Of a stretch of 60,527 bases of DNA, positions 1 to 7,235 are shown piece by piece. The notes beneath the pieces are model-generated. The model had not been told where the DNA came from, did not search any database, and worked only from the letters and a program-made list of their open reading frames with translations. The position numbers and the translations under genes are program-made. The DNA lies in contig NZ_CAADXO010000062.1 in assembly GCF_900753045.1 (NCBI RefSeq), positions 1-60,527 on the forward strand, given 5' to 3'. Source of the stretch: an uncultured Phascolarctobacterium sp. Lineage in GTDB: Bacteria > Bacillota > Negativicutes > Acidaminococcales > Acidaminococcaceae. The first letter of the stretch is position 1, and the number at the start of each line of letters is the position of its first letter.

Positions 1-687
1 ACGCTCCGCATAGGCTTCAATCTTCAGCAGGGCATCAGCCAGAGCATTGGGATTGCCGCAAAGCTCGCCACCGGATTTATCTGCCATATATTCGCGGGAA
101 CGGGATACTGCCATCTGAATCAGCATAGCTGCCAGAGGTGCCAAAATCATAACCAGAATAGAAGCGATAGGATTACGGCTTTCGCCATTCTCATCACGGC
201 CGCCGCCAAAGAACATACCCCATTGGGCGATCGTGGAAATAGCACCTGCCATAGAAGCGGCAATAGTGCTTACCAAAATATCACGATGCATAATATGGCT
301 CAGCTCATGGCCTAAAACACCGGCCAGCTCTTCCTTGGTCAGCATATCTGCCAGCGCAGTATTTACCGCAACGGCAGCATGCTCCGGATTTCGGCCGGTA
401 GCAAAAGCGTTAGGCACCGGACTATTGATAATATAAACCTTCGGCATAGGAATATTGGCTTTTTTAGCCAGCTTTTCTACTATTCCGTACAGCTCCGGCG
501 CACTGTTGCGGTCAACCTGTTGTGCATCGTAGTGTGCCAGAACCATCTTATCGCTGTTCCAATAAGCAAAGAAGTTCATTGCCACGCCTACAAAAAGCAT
601 TACGGTCATGCCGCGCAGACCACCGAAGAAGTCGCCCAGGAGCATCAGCAGCGCTGTCATTAACGCCATTAAAAACGCTGTTTTCAT
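1..687 (-). CDS. htpX: Zinc metalloprotease HtpX, C-terminal part cut by window edge
   Basis: Membrane-bound M48-family protease that degrades misfolded membrane proteins. The first 229 residues are present; the rest lies beyond base 1, where the frame is still open. Two hydrophobic segments open the protein (about residues 5-20 and 25-42). The zinc-binding HELSH motif (HEXXH) sits near residue 129, after the family signature NAFATGR, and a later SREYMADK stretch carries the third zinc-ligand region. The ATG at 687 follows a purine-rich GAGGAAATTA. HtpX proteins are usually about 280-300 residues, so roughly 60 are missing. The gene is the last minus-strand gene in the window and is separated by about 100 bp from the SRPBCC gene upstream. 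The family assignment is secure. Confidence 0.93.
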   Translation of the reverse strand, partial: MKTAFLMALMTALLMLLGDFFGGLRGMTVMLFVGVAMNFFAYWNSDKMVLAHYDAQQVDRNSAPELYGIVEKLAKKANIPMPKVYIINSPVPNAFATGRNPEHAAVAVNTALADMLTKEELAGVLGHELSHIMHRDILVSTIAASMAGAISTIAQWGMFFGGGRDENGESRNPIASILVMILAPLAAMLIQMAVSRSREYMADKSGGELCGNPNALADALLKIEAYAER

Positions 688-783
688 CTAAGTAATTTCC
701 TCCTCATAAAAGACCTGCACTGTAAACAGGTACAGGCATTAATAGAATACATTTTCAACATATCTATTATAACAAGTAATTAC

Positions 784-1218
784 TTATTTTTCAATTTGGG
801 CCTTGATAGAGTTTAACATATTTTCACTGTTTTCACGAACTTTTTTCTTAAGAATAGGATTCAGGAGGCCGGCAATCATCGGAATACCGAACTCAAAATC
901 AACTGCCAGAGTTACCTCGCAGCCGTCAGCCTGCGGTGTAATAAGCCAGGAGCCTTCCATTCTCTTCAAATCGCCCTCGGTCTGAGCATAGGTAATCTTC
1001 AGCTCTTCAGGATAGAAGGTATCGCGCTCGGTCCAGACAATTTTGCGTCCGTCAACATTACTTACCCAATGAGAAACAGTGTAATTCTCACCACGCTCCA
1101 GAATTTCTACGCTTACCAGGTCATGCATAAAATTAGGGTAAGCAGCCATATCTTTAATAATATCATAAATTTTTGCACCATCACCTTTGATGGTGGTTTT
1201 GCTCTCTACATAAGGCAT
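784..1218 (-). CDS. SRPBCC-fold (polyketide cyclase/START-like) protein
   Basis: A 144-residue protein with the features of the SRPBCC/COQ10-like ligand-binding fold. It has an N-terminal strand, then the helix region YDIIKDMAAYPNFM, alternating strands with the WVSNVDGRKIVWTERD stretch, and a long C-terminal amphipathic helix. Such proteins bind hydrophobic small molecules or act as cyclase/dehydrase-like accessory proteins; the ligand here cannot be read from sequence. It starts 14 nt after the stop of the aminotransferase gene, with a GAGGAG ribosome site, so the two are very likely co-transcribed. No signal peptide is visible, so it is probably cytoplasmic. A role in modifying or carrying the aminotransferase product is only a guess from proximity. 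Confidence 0.75.
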   Translation of the reverse strand: MPYVESKTTIKGDGAKIYDIIKDMAAYPNFMHDLVSVEILERGENYTVSHWVSNVDGRKIVWTERDTFYPEELKITYAQTEGDLKRMEGSWLITPQADGCEVTLAVDFEFGIPMIAGLLNPILKKKVRENSENMLNSIKAQIEK

Positions 1219-1232
1219 AATCTTATCTCCTC

Positions 1233-2480
1233 TTATAAATCTTCAATAACATCGGCGGTTTCCTTAACAGCGCCTCTGAAAGCCTCCAGAACATGGTCGA
1301 TAACCTCTTTAGGCATAATCAGCGGCGGCTCCATACGGATAACCTTAGGATTGTTCAAGGTATAAGCAACAATAATGTGCTGGTTAATCATCAGGCTCAT
1401 CAGCATACCGCCGGCGCCCTCTTTGGTCAGCTCAATACCTATCATCATACCGCGACCGCGTACTTCCTTGATAACGGAAGGATATTCCGCAGCGATAGCC
1501 TCCAGACCAACCTTCAGATAAGCGCCTGCCTCACGACCGCGACGCAGCATATCTTCTTCCTTGATAGCCTTGATAGCTGCTACACCGGCAGCGCAGGCCA
1601 GCTGGTTGCCGCCAAAGGTAGAGGTGTGCAGAAACGGTGCTTCAATAAGACCGGCCCAGGCACGCGGAGTACCGATAATCGCACCTATGGGCATTACGCC
1701 GCCGCCCAAAGCCTTAGCGCAGGCCATCAGGTCGGGAGTAACGCCGTCATGGTTAACGCCGAACCATTCGCCAGTACGGCCGATACCGGTCTGTACCTCA
1801 TCGGCAATCAGCAGAGCACCCTTCTTCTCGCAGATTTCCTTCACCTCGCGCAGATAACCTGCAGGAGGAACAATAATGCCGCCCTCGCCCTGAACAGGCT
1901 CCAGAATAACGGCAGCGGTATCTTCATCAACAGCTGCATCAACAGCTGCAGCGTCGCCGTATTCTACATGAGTAAAGCCATCCAGCAGCGGTTTAAACGG
2001 CTCGCGATACATATCACGGCCGGTAGCAGTTAAACTGCCAAAGGTTTTGCCGTGAAAAGCATTCTTCGCAGCAACAAACTTTTTGCGTTTTGTTGCCAGA
2101 CGAGCTACCTTCAGGCAGCCTTCAACAGATTCGGTACCGCTGTTGACAAAAAAGCTGTACTGCAGCTCGCCGGGAGTAATCTCGGCAAGAGCCTCCGCCA
2201 AATCAGCCATCGGACGGTTGAACAGCACCTTGCCGCACATCGGCATAGCATGCAGCTCCTTTTCTACAGCCTCGACAACCTTCGGATGACGGTGACCTAA
2301 AGCAAACATACCGTAGCCGCCCAGGCAGTCGATAAACTCCTGACCTTCGCTGTCGGTAATAGTCCAGCCCTCAGCATGGCCTTCAATGCTTGCCAGGCCC
2401 ATAAAGCGGAACAGCTTTGCCTGAGCGGGATTGATATACTTTTCATATTTACCGATTGTTTCTTCTACATAATTAGACAT
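1233..2480 (-). CDS. Class III PLP-dependent aminotransferase (putrescine/ornithine type)
   Basis: Fold-type I aminotransferase of 415 residues, of the acetylornithine/4-aminobutyrate/putrescine group. Seen in order: a glycine-rich cofactor-phosphate region (FFVNSGTESVEG), the invariant LIADEVQTGIGRTG motif with the cofactor-binding aspartate, the Schiff-base lysine in MACAKALGGG, and the STFGGNQLACA segment near the active site. It transfers an amino group from a terminal amine to 2-oxoglutarate or pyruvate. Substrate cannot be fixed from sequence; putrescine aminotransferase is the nearest resemblance I recognise. I place the start at the ATG at 2480 because GAGGT lies about 7 nt before it; a longer frame to 2522 has no such site. 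Probably an operon with the SRPBCC gene downstream. Confidence 0.85.
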   Translation of the reverse strand: MSNYVEETIGKYEKYINPAQAKLFRFMGLASIEGHAEGWTITDSEGQEFIDCLGGYGMFALGHRHPKVVEAVEKELHAMPMCGKVLFNRPMADLAEALAEITPGELQYSFFVNSGTESVEGCLKVARLATKRKKFVAAKNAFHGKTFGSLTATGRDMYREPFKPLLDGFTHVEYGDAAAVDAAVDEDTAAVILEPVQGEGGIIVPPAGYLREVKEICEKKGALLIADEVQTGIGRTGEWFGVNHDGVTPDLMACAKALGGGVMPIGAIIGTPRAWAGLIEAPFLHTSTFGGNQLACAAGVAAIKAIKEEDMLRRGREAGAYLKVGLEAIAAEYPSVIKEVRGRGMMIGIELTKEGAGGMLMSLMINQHIIVAYTLNNPKVIRMEPPLIMPKEVIDHVLEAFRGAVKETADVIEDL

Positions 2481-2614
2481 TTTCTTACCTCGATTCAGTT
2501 TATGTAAATTAGAGTTTTGCAAACAAAAGAAAACTTTTTCTTACGAATTACAACTTCTGAACAACACACCAGAGCAAGCAACTAAATATATCGTGCAGCG
2601 AATAAAAATTTTAG

Positions 2615-2739
2615 CAAATGAGTGTCCGGAACCATAGAAGCGACGCAACTGTTTGAGCGCTATACCGTACTCATATTGCAAAAACTCTTAGCTTTGCGCG
2701 AGTTTTGCGGCGCTTCGTCCTGGTTCCACACGAAATTTG
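2615..2739. repeat. Large imperfect inverted repeat (about 125 bp)
   Basis: The 400-bp gap between the aminotransferase and YibQ-like genes holds a long palindromic structure and no gene. Its arms run 2615-2634 against 2721-2739 (GGAACCA against TGGTTCC, flanked by CAAAT against ATTTG). Nested inside are GAAGCG (2637) against CGCTTC (2711) and GCAAAAACTC (2678) against GAGTTTTGC (2700). A separate hairpin GTGCCC-TAC-GGGCAC follows at 2744-2758. The shape suggests a palindromic intergenic element or structured transcript. I found no second copy in this window. Confidence 0.6.
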
Positions 2740-2827
2740 CGTTGTGCCCTACGGGCACAGGAAAATTTTTTCTGAGCGGAATGATATGTTAGTTGCGCAG
2801 TTATTAGGTGCGAACCTTTCTTGCCAA

Positions 2828-2849
2828 CTTCTTTCAGTTATGAAAGAAG
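2828..2849. other. Perfect 9-bp hairpin after YibQ-like gene
   Basis: CTTCTTTCA-GTTA-TGAAAGAAG is a perfect inverted repeat 32 nt past the stop codon of the minus-strand YibQ-like gene. On that strand it is not followed by a run of U, so it is not a canonical intrinsic terminator. It may serve as a 3' end stabiliser or a Rho-dependent end. Confidence 0.4.
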
Positions 2850-2880
2850 CCGAATCCCAACACTAATACTTAATACTAAT

Positions 2881-4152
2881 TTAATACAGCAGCTCCGTCA
2901 CCGGCACAAAGGTTATCCCCGTCCGCTTAAACTCCGCCGCATACATCTCCCAGCATTTAGCCGTATTCGGTCTTGCATGACAAATAGCAATAACGCTGCC
3001 GTTCTTTTCCGCCATAGCAAAAGCCTTATATATCTGCTGACGAATCGCCTGCACGTCAGAGCTGTTATCCAAAAAGATATCATTACGAGCAGTCGAAACA
3101 CCCAGCTGCTGCGCCATATTGCGTGCTACCGAAGCAGAATTTGTACGGCTGTCCACAAAAAACAGCTTCTGCCGCCGCAGCTCCTGCAAAACAACTCGCA
3201 TAGTATCCTTATCCGCAGTCGCCTTCGAGCCCTGGTGATTATTTACACCCATCACTCCCGGCAGACTGTTGAGCGCACGCCGCGTCAAAGACAGCTTCTC
3301 CGCAGCAGACAAATCCGTGCGGATAGTAGCAGCGCCCTCGCTCATAGCACTGCGGTCAAGAGGCTCCATCGGCAGATGCAGCATCGGCACGCGTCCTTTA
3401 GCCTTTACCATCTCCAGAACATCGCTGCTGTACTGCTTATACGGCAATATCGCATAGCTGAACGGCAGACCGGTATTCAGCAGCTTGCGCACCGGCGCCA
3501 TATCATAACCGCAGTCATCAATAACGATGGCTACTTTTCCTCTGAATTGCCTGACGGTCCCCTGCTGCTCCTCTTCTGCCTTTTGCTCCGGTAAATCCTT
3601 AACATCCTTATCCTGCTTAGTCAGGTTACTGTTATGGAAGAAAATCACAGTATCCGTTACAAAGCTCTTGCTGCCTGCACCGGCCTTAACCTTAATACCT
3701 ATTTCTGCCTTATAGGCATCCCATTTTTTATATTTGGCAGGCTTGCCGCTGATATAAACCAGTCCGGCCTGCTCCACCTTCGTCTGCAGCCAATCACCGG
3801 CACCGGTCAAACTGGTGCTGGATGGAATTCCCACCGCCAGTTCACGCTGGTTAATCTGCACCTTGGCACCGGATTCTTCAACCTCAACATCCTTTTTGCC
3901 GTGATCGTTTTCAATCAGCTGCCAATTATTTTTCTGCAGCAAAATATTATCCAACAATCGTTGTGCTTCTATAGATTCATCCAGCAGACTTACCGTCTGC
4001 GGCTCGTCACCCTTCTTATCCAAAACATCCTTCTTGCTGTTGCTGGTGGCATAAAAAAGTCCGCAGCCAATGGCAACAATCGCAATAACCGCTGTTAAAA
4101 TCAGCACAGCATATTTACTGCCGGAGGATTTTTTCTTGCTTGCTTTTGTCAT
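2881..4152 (-). CDS. Divergent polysaccharide deacetylase family protein (YibQ/DUF610 type)
   Basis: A 423-residue envelope protein. A lysine/serine-rich start is followed by one membrane segment (about residues 13-33), then a variable linker region, and from about residue 205 the conserved domain opening VAIVIDDCGYD. Further family marks are FSYAILPY, LHLPMEP, VNNHQGSKAT and FFVDSRTNSAS. The family is distantly related to polysaccharide deacetylases (NodB fold), and a catalytic role on an envelope glycan is inferred rather than proven. It follows xerD by 14 nt with an AAAGGAG ribosome site, so it is read from the xerD transcript. The long N-terminal region (residues 35-200) resembles a repeat of small alpha/beta modules and is not assigned. 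Confidence 0.85.
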   Translation of the reverse strand: MTKASKKKSSGSKYAVLILTAVIAIVAIGCGLFYATSNSKKDVLDKKGDEPQTVSLLDESIEAQRLLDNILLQKNNWQLIENDHGKKDVEVEESGAKVQINQRELAVGIPSSTSLTGAGDWLQTKVEQAGLVYISGKPAKYKKWDAYKAEIGIKVKAGAGSKSFVTDTVIFFHNSNLTKQDKDVKDLPEQKAEEEQQGTVRQFRGKVAIVIDDCGYDMAPVRKLLNTGLPFSYAILPYKQYSSDVLEMVKAKGRVPMLHLPMEPLDRSAMSEGAATIRTDLSAAEKLSLTRRALNSLPGVMGVNNHQGSKATADKDTMRVVLQELRRQKLFFVDSRTNSASVARNMAQQLGVSTARNDIFLDNSSDVQAIRQQIYKAFAMAEKNGSVIAICHARPNTAKCWEMYAAEFKRTGITFVPVTELLY

Positions 4153-4166
4153 AGGTGTTCTCCTTT

Positions 4167-5060
4167 CTAAGCCCGTGGGTGCGTTTTATCATACACCTCA
4201 CGCAAACGCTCCACATCAAGATGCGTATATATCTGCGTGGTAGAAATATCTGCATGTCCCAAAAGCTCCTGCACTATGCGCAGGTCGGTGCCGTTATTTA
4301 AAAGATGCGTTGCAAAGGAATGGCGCAACATATGCGGTGTAACGCGCTTGCTGATGCCTGCGCTCTTACCGTAGGCCACAATAATTTCGTAAAAACGCTC
4401 CCTTGTCATCGGCCCGCCCCAACCTGTTACAAAAAGCTCTGCCGCCGTATCCGGCTTGCCATGCAGAAGCTGCGGGCGTACCACCGACAAATAATGCTCC
4501 AGATAATGCAGCGCAGTACGGCCTAACGGCAGCATCCGCTCCTTGGAGCCCTTGCCCATAACAATGACATACTGCATCTTCATATCAACATTCTTCACCG
4601 GCACATTTACCAGCTCAGACACACGCATACCGGTAGCATATAACAGCTCCAGCATTGTCTTGTCGCGATAACCGTCCAAAGTTCCCAAATTAGGCTCATC
4701 CAAAAGCCTTTCGACCTCCTGAACGCTTAGTACCTTCGGCAAATGCAGTCCTCTGCTCGCCGCCTCCAGCACCTCGGCAGGATTACGGCGGATATAGCGC
4801 TCCGCCGTTAGAAAACGGTAAAACGCCTTAATCGAAGCCAGCTTGCGTGCCACCGTCGAGGCAGCGCGGCCTTCCTGCTTCAACCGCACAAGATAGGCAA
4901 TCAGCTGCTGTCGCGAAACCTGCAGCAGCTCCTCATCTGCCTTCAGCTGCAGGCTTTTCATCAGCAGACGCAAATCACGCATATACGCCAGCTGTGTATT
5001 TTTTGCCAGTCCCAGCTCTACCGTCAGATATTCCTGAAACAAGGCCAGATAGTCAAACAT
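4167..5060 (-). CDS. xerD: Tyrosine recombinase XerD/XerC type
   Basis: Site-specific tyrosine recombinase of 297 residues, the usual length for XerC/XerD, which resolve chromosome dimers at dif. An N-terminal SAM-like core-binding domain (to about residue 85) precedes the catalytic domain. The catalytic residues are all visible: Arg in ATGMRVSEL, Lys in GKGSKER, His and Arg in HMLRHSFATHL, His in LLGHADI, and the nucleophile Tyr in TTQIYTHLDV. I place the start at ATG 5060, preceded by GGAGG, rather than at a longer frame to 5114. It sits in a housekeeping setting with no adjacent attachment site or phage gene, which favours a chromosome-dimer role over an integrase. Confidence 0.9.
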   Translation of the reverse strand: MFDYLALFQEYLTVELGLAKNTQLAYMRDLRLLMKSLQLKADEELLQVSRQQLIAYLVRLKQEGRAASTVARKLASIKAFYRFLTAERYIRRNPAEVLEAASRGLHLPKVLSVQEVERLLDEPNLGTLDGYRDKTMLELLYATGMRVSELVNVPVKNVDMKMQYVIVMGKGSKERMLPLGRTALHYLEHYLSVVRPQLLHGKPDTAAELFVTGWGGPMTRERFYEIIVAYGKSAGISKRVTPHMLRHSFATHLLNNGTDLRIVQELLGHADISTTQIYTHLDVERLREVYDKTHPRA

Positions 5061-5175
5061 AAAAACCTGCCTCCATCCCGCAAATTTGCCGCTTGCAAAT
5101 TTTGCCGGATGCAATCTCTTTCAGAAAAAGAAAAACAACGCTTATGCGCCGTTTTTCTCTATAATCATAACTTTA

Positions 5176-5427
5176 TTAAAATTCTTTTTTCTCAGGCTGC
5201 ATAATAGTAATATTAGTTGCCGGAGAAATAGTGGAAATAGCATGCTTGTATACAAGCTGCTGTTTGCCTTCGTTTTCAATAATAACAGTAAAGTTATCAA
5301 AACCTCTTACTAAGCCACGGATTTGGAAACCGTTCATCAGATAGATGATAACACCCAGGTTTTCCTTACGAACATGGTTTAAAAAGCTGTCTTGCAAATT
5401 CATTGCGGGTTTTACTGAAGTAATCAT
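5176..5427 (-). CDS. hfq: RNA chaperone Hfq
   Basis: 83-residue Sm-like protein. The Sm1 core (LQDSFLNHVRKENLGVIIYLMNGFQIRGLVRGFDNFTVII in outline: NLQDSFLN, YLMNGFQ, GFDNFTV) and the Sm2 signature YKHAIST match Hfq. It forms a ring that binds U-rich small RNAs and A-rich mRNA sites. The C-terminal tail is short, as in Firmicutes Hfq. AGGAGG lies 8 nt before the ATG at 5427. Its position just after miaA is the classic miaA-hfq order. The extra 8 residues before MNLQDSF are retained because the ribosome site fits them. Confidence 0.95.
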   Translation of the reverse strand: MITSVKPAMNLQDSFLNHVRKENLGVIIYLMNGFQIRGLVRGFDNFTVIIENEGKQQLVYKHAISTISPATNITIMQPEKKEF

Positions 5428-5507
5428 TAAAAGCCCCTCCTACTCATTTTCGTTATCTCCGGAAGTACAGATTCCTAAAAACCTACACTCCTCTTTATAC
5501 TTATATT

Positions 5508-6443
5508 TTACACCGAAATGCCACTTTCTACAAGTATTTCGGAAATTTCTGCCACTGCCTGTTTATAATCAGGCTCATCGTCCAGATGCAGCCAGTGAAT
5601 ATACGGCATTTTTTTATACCAGGTAATCTGCCGCTTGGCAAAGTTACGCGTTGCCTGCTTCAGCTTGTCTACGGCAGCAGCGTAATCCATACTGCCGTTA
5701 AGATACCACACCATCTGTCTGTAGCCGATGCTCTGCATTGATTGGCACTCGGGCGCTACGCCCTGCTCAAGCAGACTGCGCACCTCCTGCTCCAAACCGG
5801 CCTCCAGCATCAAATCCACACGCTTGTTGATGCGCTCGTACAGCGCCTGGCGCTCCATCTCCAGTCCGATAACTACGGCATCATAAGGACTTTCCTGCGC
5901 ACCGTATTGGTTGACAGCCTCGCCCTGCATAGCAGATTCCAGCGCACGGATAACACGGCGCACATTATTGGGATGAATGCGCTGCGCCTCCTGCGGCGCC
6001 AGCTCCTGCAAACGCGCATGCAGCGCCAACGCGCCCTTTTCCTGTGCCTCGGCCTCCAGCCTGCGGCGCAGCTCGCTGTCCTCATCCGCATTGTTAAAAG
6101 CATAATCCTCAAGCAACGCTTTAATATACAAACCTGTACCGCCGGCAATTATCGGCAGATGTCCGCGCGCGTTGATTTCCGTAATCAGTGCAGACGCACG
6201 CTCCTTAAAATCCACAACGCTGAAGGATGCGTCCGGCGGCAAAATATCTACCAGATGATGCGGTACAGCGGCAAGCTCCTCGGCAGTAGGCTTGGCAGTA
6301 CCGATATTCATATTTTTATAAACCAGCATTGAATCACCGGAAATTATTTCGCCCTGAAACTGCTTGGCAATCTCAATAGCGCAATGACTTTTTCCGGTTG
6401 CTGTCGCTCCTAAAATAACAACTACCTTGGGTTTTTGCAACAT
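5508..6443 (-). CDS. miaA: tRNA dimethylallyltransferase MiaA
   Basis: Adds a dimethylallyl group to A37 of tRNAs reading UNN codons, the substrate that MiaB then methylthiolates. 311 residues, typical. The P-loop GATATGKS is near residue 12, followed by GDSMLVYKNMNIGTAKPT, the DIL/PDASFSV region, and GGTGLYIKALL. C-terminal RNITWYKK-type sequence (RQITWYKKMPYIHWL) is characteristic. It begins 3 nt after the stop of the methyltransferase gene, so it belongs to the miaB-mutS-mutL operon; hfq follows after about 80 bp. Confidence 0.96.
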   Translation of the reverse strand: MLQKPKVVVILGATATGKSHCAIEIAKQFQGEIISGDSMLVYKNMNIGTAKPTAEELAAVPHHLVDILPPDASFSVVDFKERASALITEINARGHLPIIAGGTGLYIKALLEDYAFNNADEDSELRRRLEAEAQEKGALALHARLQELAPQEAQRIHPNNVRRVIRALESAMQGEAVNQYGAQESPYDAVVIGLEMERQALYERINKRVDLMLEAGLEQEVRSLLEQGVAPECQSMQSIGYRQMVWYLNGSMDYAAAVDKLKQATRNFAKRQITWYKKMPYIHWLHLDDEPDYKQAVAEISEILVESGISV

Positions 6444-6446
6444 AAA

Positions 6447-7235
6447 TCACCTTTTTATTATTCCGTACTTAATCCTGCTGTATTTACCGCCGATAAATTC
6501 CTCGCAGCCATACTCGCGCAGAATATATTCGCTGCGCTCCTTGATAACTATGCGCGGCGCTGCTTTAAGCGCCAGCTGCAGCGTTGCTGCCGACAGCGCT
6601 TCCTCATAGGAAAGAGGACGCAATGCTTCCATGCCCTTGGCACCATTGACAGGATGGCGGAACATCGGATCGAAATAAACAACATCAAAGCTGTCCGGCG
6701 CACACTGCGCCAGATAATCCTCCGCCAGCGCCTGCACCGGCTGAATCCGGCGTAGTGCCGCCGTCAGGTCAGCATCCTCGGCAACGTAATTTTTCAGGCC
6801 ATAGCTCACGGCAAAATGCAGCAGCGGCGAAGCCTCCAGCCCCACAACCGTTCCTGCCTCACCGACAGCATAGGAGCTGATGGCGGCATCCGCCGCCAGT
6901 CCCAGCGTAGCATCAAGCACTCTTTTCCCCGGACGCAGGTCCAAAGCCGCCAACAAATGCTCCGTCGCACCGCGCTTCAGCTGCTGCAGACGCAGCACCG
7001 CCATCCCCGGATGATAGGCAAAGCTGCCTGCGGCACTGTGAATACGCGGTCCGTCCTTTTCGCCCACAACAAGTGCCGCCAGTTCATGTTGCGCCATAAG
7101 CTCGTCTACGCCCATATTGTGCGGACGCTCTACGTAAATTGCGCCCAGCTGCTCCGCCCAGGTCCTGGCCTGAGCTGCAGCGGTGCTGCCTGTAGCATTT
7201 CTGGCCGTTGTTACGCCAATTTTGCCTGTAAGCAT
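6447..7235 (-). CDS. RsmJ-like class I SAM-dependent methyltransferase
   Basis: 262-residue Rossmann-fold methyltransferase. The cofactor-binding motif lies at RVLDATLGLAADA (about residue 106), acidic loop at VVGLEASP, and the catalytic-type DPM motif in VYFDPMFRHP. That last motif and the overall order resemble RsmJ (16S rRNA m2G1516) and the DUF548 family. The N-terminal 90 residues match no domain that I recognise. The ATG overlaps the mutL stop by one base (TAATG), implying translational coupling. Substrate assignment to 16S rRNA is inferred from family only. Confidence 0.78.
   Translation of the reverse strand: MLTGKIGVTTARNATGSTAAAQARTWAEQLGAIYVERPHNMGVDELMAQHELAALVVGEKDGPRIHSAAGSFAYHPGMAVLRLQQLKRGATEHLLAALDLRPGKRVLDATLGLAADAAISSYAVGEAGTVVGLEASPLLHFAVSYGLKNYVAEDADLTAALRRIQPVQALAEDYLAQCAPDSFDVVYFDPMFRHPVNGAKGMEALRPLSYEEALSAATLQLALKAAPRIVIKERSEYILREYGCEEFIGGKYSRIKYGIIKR

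Noticed and set aside
2615..2739. Possible 6S RNA
   Set aside because: The long hairpin shape is similar, but I see no clear central bubble with the promoter-like symmetry of 6S RNA, and the nested stems fit a palindromic repeat better.
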